This document shows positions 59,309-64,000 of a DNA stretch of 64,000 nucleotides, in pieces. The stretch is from Nephrocerus scutellatus (lineage: Eukaryota > Arthropoda > Insecta > Diptera > Pipunculidae). The notes under the pieces were generated by a model. That model saw only the letters and a program-made list of their open reading frames with translations, searched no databases and was not told the DNA's origin. The stretch lies in the NCBI GenBank assembly GCA_947095585.1, contig OX352761.1, positions 27,371,777 to 27,435,776 of the forward strand. Reading direction: 5' to 3'. Position 1 is the first letter of the stretch. Every line of letters starts with the position of its first letter. The translations under genes were made by a program, and so were the position numbers.

Positions 59309-60459
59309 AATAACACATTGGACGTATGGAGACTTAAATGTACTGAGGGTGGTTTCCCGTTTTGTAAAGCTGTGAAGTTAAAAATTTAATATCATGATAA
59401 ATGATAAATCGCTATGGCAGCATGTTCTAAAAAAGTTCTAAATGATAATTGCTGTAATTTTCGTATTGCAAGCTTTAATTGCTCAATTTTATATAATAAG
59501 AAAATTCATTTTATTTTTAAAAATATTTCAGTAAACAAAAAGATATTATGCAATCATCTGAGAGTAATAATTGTCATGAGAAAATTTCTCAATTTGACTT
59601 TCGGATATAGCTTTAAATTGAATTGTAGCTCCCATCCATTTGCTATTCACGCTATATTTGTTACACAATAAACAAAACTGAACTTCATTTAATTTCCTTA
59701 GGAATGCTGAGTTTTCCGAATCGGCATTTTATACATGGTATTGTTTTTGTAAACCGCCAATATGAAATTTCTTCGTAGAAAATTTACATTAAAATTTATT
59801 GAATTTATTTTCAGTAACTCGGCGTTAAGAAAGTTCGCGTAACGCAAATATTTTACGAAATAAAATGATATAAAAATATATAATATTTATGCTATATAAG
59901 TATTCTTTTTAAGACAGAATAAGTCCTTATATCCACTAGCTCCGCCTTATCATTTTTGCTGCAAGCAATGAAAATAGATGCAAAAATCACAATAAAAGAA
60001 GCCAGCATAATGAATGAAATTATATATTAAGGAAAATTGTCCAAAATACATTCTTTTTATGACACAATTTTTTTGTTTAAAAAATGTATTAAATTCTAGT
60101 ATTTGTTAGATTTTACTAACAACAAACTTGTAAAGGTAAAGCTAGTGGAACATGTGATCTCTCGATTGACGGAGGAAGTCGATAAGTTTTGTTACTTTTG
60201 AATGTGTGTAAACAAGGCGCGACACTCCTATATAGTATATAAATTATCACCAATCAAGACTTGTGGAGAGTAACGCAGCAGGAAGCAATCGAGATCTCCA
60301 TCAGACGACGAAAATGGAGCTGTATTGGCCACAATAAATATAAAAAAATCTGATTGTAAAAATATCCCAATTTTTATTTTCCTCATTTGTCTGATTTAAG
60401 CTACAAAACGGTGAAACTTCTTTGGCTTTGCGGCTGATATTACGACTAAATTATATATA
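59309..60459. other. Intergenic, no gene seen
   Basis: AT-rich DNA with short, unrecognised reading frames only (the longest, 85 codons at 59414, resembles nothing). About 60235-60330 (GGAGAGTAACGCAGCAGGAA, GACGACGAAAATGGAGCTG) looks like an old LINE 3' end fragment but is too short to assign. Confidence 0.45.
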
Positions 60460-60573
60460 AGGGTGTTTTTTTGGGAGGTTTGTTTTTCCGATAGATGTCG
60501 TTTTATTTTATGACAGTTGTTTTGACAGCTCAAAGTGGCATTTCTACTCAGTATTGTTTGGCAAATCATTATG

Positions 60574-60605
<32 letters not shown>

Positions 60606-60830
60606 ACATTTGTGAAAAATAGTCGTGGTAGCCATATGCCAGAAATTGTGTTTAAATGTTAAATGCCAAAAAATTATCTACCAAATAAAAAAAAATTTTG
60701 GTCATTTCATAATTTTATATGTGTTTTATTCAAAAAAAAAAATCGGCAACCTCTTAAAAAAACACGTTATATCTAACGGGTGTTTTTTTAAGAGGTTGCC
60801 GATTTTTTTTATATAGAGCACTCAGACCGT
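60460..60830. mobile_element. MITE-like element and palindromic terminus, with A30 run
   Basis: GGGTGTTTTTTTGGGAGGTTTG at 60461 resembles the inverse of AACCTCTTAAAAAAACAC at about 60745-60764. Just after it a second terminus GTGTTTTTTTAAGAGGTTGCCGAT is present, so the stretch about 60741-60805 is a near-perfect palindrome with arms of at least 24 bp. A run of 30 A lies at 60574-60603. No gene is seen. Confidence 0.65.
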
Positions 60831-60861
60831 CAGTCCATTGTAATCGTTCCCAGTGAGTTCA

Positions 60862-62400
60862 CTATGCAAATGTCTTCGTTACTTTACGATAGCGAAGGAC
60901 TTGATCTAGTTTCAACGACCGAAGTTCTTCGATCGTTATTATATCCCTTCCAAAAAGTTTCATCCGTAGCATGGAGAAGGCAGGACAGCTACAAGGGAAA
61001 TGTGTAGTTGTTTCTTCTTCTTCCTCCAGGCAAGACTTACATATTGGATCCAATATAAGTCCCTACTTGAAAATATGACTTCCAGTCGGTTTATGTCCTG
61101 TAAGTAAACCGACCATGCTCCGACAGTTACTTCTGGATATTCCCAAAATGAACTTAGCGGTGTTTTTGTTCGGCCGTTCCACAAAGTGCTTGGTAGTTTT
61201 ATATGTATTTATGTATTTATGTATATGTTTCCAACGTTGTTCCTGTTCGGCTTTCATAAATCTTCGAATACCAATATTTAAGCTTGCCTAAATCAAGCTT
61301 AACATTGGTTCCGGAGCAGTAGGAATATCGAAAGAACCACTTCTTGCAAGTGCACCAGCAAATTCATTTCCTTTTGTTCCTGTATGTCCCGGACGGAATT
61401 CCATCTTCTCTTACATTCTAGAATAATCTTCGAATTGACACAAGGTGATTCCAGTGCTAGTGGAGCAGCTTGGGTGTCACTAAATATTGCAAAGTTTCGT
61501 CTTTATATATTATTGAGAGCATCTGCCGATGTAGAGCGCATTGCGCCCGTTATTCCCAGGCAGACGTTCCTTGGCAATTTACTTAGTGTCCTCTTAGCCA
61601 TTTTCAGACAAGTTCTTGGTCAGCAAACTACTGCTACATAGGTGAGAATGGCTCTGATTATCGTTAAGTACAACCAGTGTACCATTTTCGGACTCAGTCC
61701 CCATGATTTACCAAATGCTTTTTACATTAAATAACGGTCAACTGAGCTTTCGATATTCTCGATTCTAGGTGAATCTTCCACATCATCTTGCAATCTAGAA
61801 TTACTCCTAGATATTTGACTTCCATGGAGATTGGCAAAGTGAAACCTTTTAGTACAGGAGGAATAAGACCATCGAATTTACGCTTACGAGCAAATAAAAC
61901 TGCAGTAGTTTTACTCGGATTTACCGATAGTCCATTTCTGCTACACTAATTATCCAACCTATTCAGATCAGTCAGTATATTTATACAGGCGGCACTGAGG
62001 GATTTATTGGACGAAATAAGACATACATCGTCTGCATAAGCTTGTATGTGTATATCTAACTGACCACCTTCTTCGAGCAAAGAATCGACAAAAATGCACC
62101 ATAGAAGCGGCGAATGGACTTCACCTTCTGGGCATCCCTTTGCCACTTTGACCGTAACTTAATCATCCATATTCTCTGTCTGGAGAAGACGGCGGGAAAG
62201 CATGTAGTGAATCCATCTGGTTAAGGTTGGTTCCATTTCATGCCTCTCAGCAGTGTTGCACATCGAGTCAAAGGTAGCGTTATCAAAAGCTTCCTCAATA
62301 TCAATATAAACACCCCTATGGTGAACTCTCCGTTCATCATGCTCTTTTTAATCCTGAAAACAAGAACCTGAAGAGCAGACTCACAGGATTTACCACGCTA
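60862..62400 (-). pseudogene. Decayed LINE with RT and C-terminal zinc knuckle
   Basis: Minus-strand pieces in order: near 62300 a remnant of the RT palm (FIDIEEAFDN-like, in several frames), GCPEGEVHSPLLWCIFVDSLL and IQAYADDVCLI (61946-62146), degraded RNase H sequence (about 61380-61640), QRWKHIHKYINTYKTTKHFV and ILGISRSNCRSMVGLLTGH (61063-61257), and CKSCLEEEEETTTHFPCSCP (60862-61053). These are 3' half motifs of I/R1/LOA-type elements. Many stops; inactive. Confidence 0.8.
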
Positions 62401-62504
62401 ATATAGGTGTTGATTCACATTTCTTTTGAGTACATTCGACCTAATATATATCTCATTCTTTGATTGATGTGATTCTCGTGTTCTCATTTGTACTAACTGT
62501 AAGA

Positions 62505-63000
62505 TGTGTTCAAAAAACCACATACTTATTTACCGATAAAGAAATGCATACAAAAAACAAATGTTAGCTGTATTTTATTTGGAATCCGAATCCGAATTCC
62601 AATGTCAAAACCAGCCAAAAACAGCCAAACAGCAGGTTTTCAAATTCCAAAGAAGGAATTCGATAGTACAATTGTTGTTGTAATTCCCAATTCGAATTCA
62701 AATAAAATACAGCTGTTATATCATATACAGAAACTGGATCGCTAGATTTGTTATTTCCGTCACAAAAACAATTCAGTTACCCCCTAGTCACGCCTAAGGA
62801 ACAAAAAACAAACAAAACAAAAAAACAAGCAACCAAACAAACAAAAAACAAACAAAAGAGACATACTCATTTACCGATAAGGTAATGCACACAAACAACA
62901 AGTGTTATATCATACATACAAACCGGATTGCTACATTCGTTTTTTTTTTGTTAGAAAAGCAATTCAGTTACTCCGTAGTCGCAGCTAAACGAGTTTAAGT
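62505..63000. repeat. Tandem duplication of a 150-bp sequence, first copy interrupted
   Basis: ATTTACCGATAA, ATGCA-ACAAA, GTTATATCATA, CTGGATCGCTA / CCGGATTGCTA and CAATTCAGTTAC occur once around 62530-62790 and again at 62870-62980. A CAAA-rich microsatellite (62800-62860) lies between. The first copy carries the MITE at 62566-62714. Confidence 0.75.
62566..62714. mobile_element. MITE family 4, complete single copy
   Basis: 149 bp with inverted ends AGCTGTATTTTATTTG, flanked by GTT at 62563-62565 and 62715-62717. The neighbouring tandem copy has the unoccupied GTGTTATATC (GTT at 62904-62906), fixing the ends and a 3-bp target duplication. Interior: TGTCAAAACCAGCC and CAATTGTTGTTG. Non-coding. 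Confidence 0.85.
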
Positions 63001-63529
63001 TAAAAAAAACTCGAGTTTGAGAAATTGAAGACCAAAGAGCAAGAATTTCAATTAATTTTTAGTTAGTTCTTAAATAAATAAAAGTAACAAAAAAATGTGT
63101 TGGTTTAAATTATTTGACTTTGCAGTTATATTTGATTATTATTATATTACTGATAGTAAGAATCCGTCGTAAAATCCGTATTTAAAACATAATTTAAGCA
63201 AGATGATTGAAAATATGTGTATTAACTTTGAAGGCTAATACTCATACATTAAAAAATGTGTTTATTTGGTTTTGGTAGAAATTATCGCATAAAACTTTGT
63301 CGTTGTGGCGGACAATTGTCCGAGAAAAAAGGCACCTTTTGTAGTTATAAACATACGTAGTTTAATACTGTTTTTTTGTTTTTAAGTTAGATCCCAAATT
63401 TCCACCTTTAAGAGGTTTTACTGTATACGTAAGTGCTGCCATCTTCATCAAGAGTTACATAATTAATAATTCGAATGGTAATTTCTCTTGACAAACGAGT
63501 ATCAATTCTAATTTAGGTCGTTTTTTTCG
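63001..63529. other. Intergenic, no gene seen
   Basis: AT-rich DNA without recognisable reading frames or repeats. Confidence 0.5.
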
Positions 63530-63880
63530 TTTTTAGAAATCTTTGTCAGAGCTATCAGTTGTTTTCAGCAAATCGAACACAAGAAGCGAGATTCTTTTGT
63601 TAAGATTCTTTTGTTAACATTCTTTTGTGGCATGTGTGAGTAATACGTATTATTGAAGAAAAGTAAAGTTCTTTCAGTGAACACAAATCGAATGATAAAT
63701 TGTGCAACGTGCTGCAAAATGAAATCGGCTGTCGGTGTTTGTAAAAGAATGTTACGATACATACAGATCCGTGAGAGGCGATTTCCAATCTTCCGTAGAT
63801 TGGTTTTTTATGAAAACGAACTACCTGACAGCCAAAAAATCAATCTATGGTAGATTTTGCTCAATTCGAATTCAACACTA
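63530..63880. mobile_element. MITE family 1 relic
   Basis: Shares AGATTCTTTTGTT, CTTCCGTAGATTGGTTTTT, CTGACAGCCAAAAAATCAAT and GAATTCAACA with the 24665-24942 and 28770-29023 elements. Degraded; the 65-codon frames over it are not genes. Confidence 0.55.
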
Positions 63881-64000
63881 AATGCCTGAACAAAAGAAAT
63901 AATCAGATAATTTATTGAATTTATTAAACTTGTCCGCGATACCGATAAAATTTTTAGCGATAATTTATACCAAAAACAAATAAACACTTTTTTAATGTTT
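63881..64000. other. Window end, nothing recognised
   Basis: 120 bp of AT-rich DNA. Confidence 0.4.

Overview
The window is nuclear DNA of an insect, most likely a higher fly (Brachycera) outside Drosophila. Core histones are intronless and end in metazoan histone stem-loops. H2A and H2B are close to the Drosophila proteins. Host introns are short (50 to about 115 bp), intergenic DNA is AT-rich, and a copia-type element carries a half-tRNA-iMet primer-binding site. There is no operon-like organisation.

Region 1 (1 to about 19800) is one end of a tandem histone array with a unit of about 6.03 kb. The order is H3(+), 3.1 kb spacer, H2B(-), H2A(+), H4(-), H3(+). H2A/H2B and H3/H4 are divergent pairs sharing promoter regions of about 320-335 bp. 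No histone H1 is present, although the H3-H2B interval where Drosophila carries H1 is fully sequenced twice. The last unit carries a young, apparently intact jockey-type LINE of 4975 bp with 15-bp target duplications. It sits at the inferred H4 transcription start, in the H4 orientation, so the H4 TATA box now lies just upstream of the LINE 5' end and the H4 reading frame is cut off from it. After the last H3 the array stops in about four copies of a 527-bp spacer repeat.

Region 2 (about 19800 to 27800) holds single-copy genes: NDUFAF7 (+, 4 exons), a GRIP-domain golgin (-, 3 exons) converging on it, and a DNAJC17-like J-domain/RRM protein (-). Between them lie MITE-like and fold-back repeats, some shared with the histone spacer.

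Region 3 (about 28000 to 50430) is a transposon landscape: a short retroposon with a 23-bp target duplication, tRNA-derived SINEs, decayed LINEs, a defective copia-type element, TIR elements and an A+C-rich minisatellite. From 31767 to about 50350 it is a 9.3-kb tandem duplication whose junctions share ATAC. After duplication, copy 1 received a Foldback-like element with a 9-bp target duplication; copy 2 keeps the empty site.

Region 4 (about 50500 to 64000) has a ZAD C2H2 zinc-finger gene (-), DPH3 (+, 3 exons) and Arfaptin (-, 5 exons), separated by MITEs and decayed RNase H-type LINE pieces. A fragment of Arfaptin exon 3 lies upstream of DPH3. The 3' part (58600-64000) is repeats and intergenic DNA with no recognisable host gene.

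Exon boundaries were read from GT/AG sites, frame and family similarity only. Function assignments rest on recognised protein families; clade names for decayed elements are tentative.
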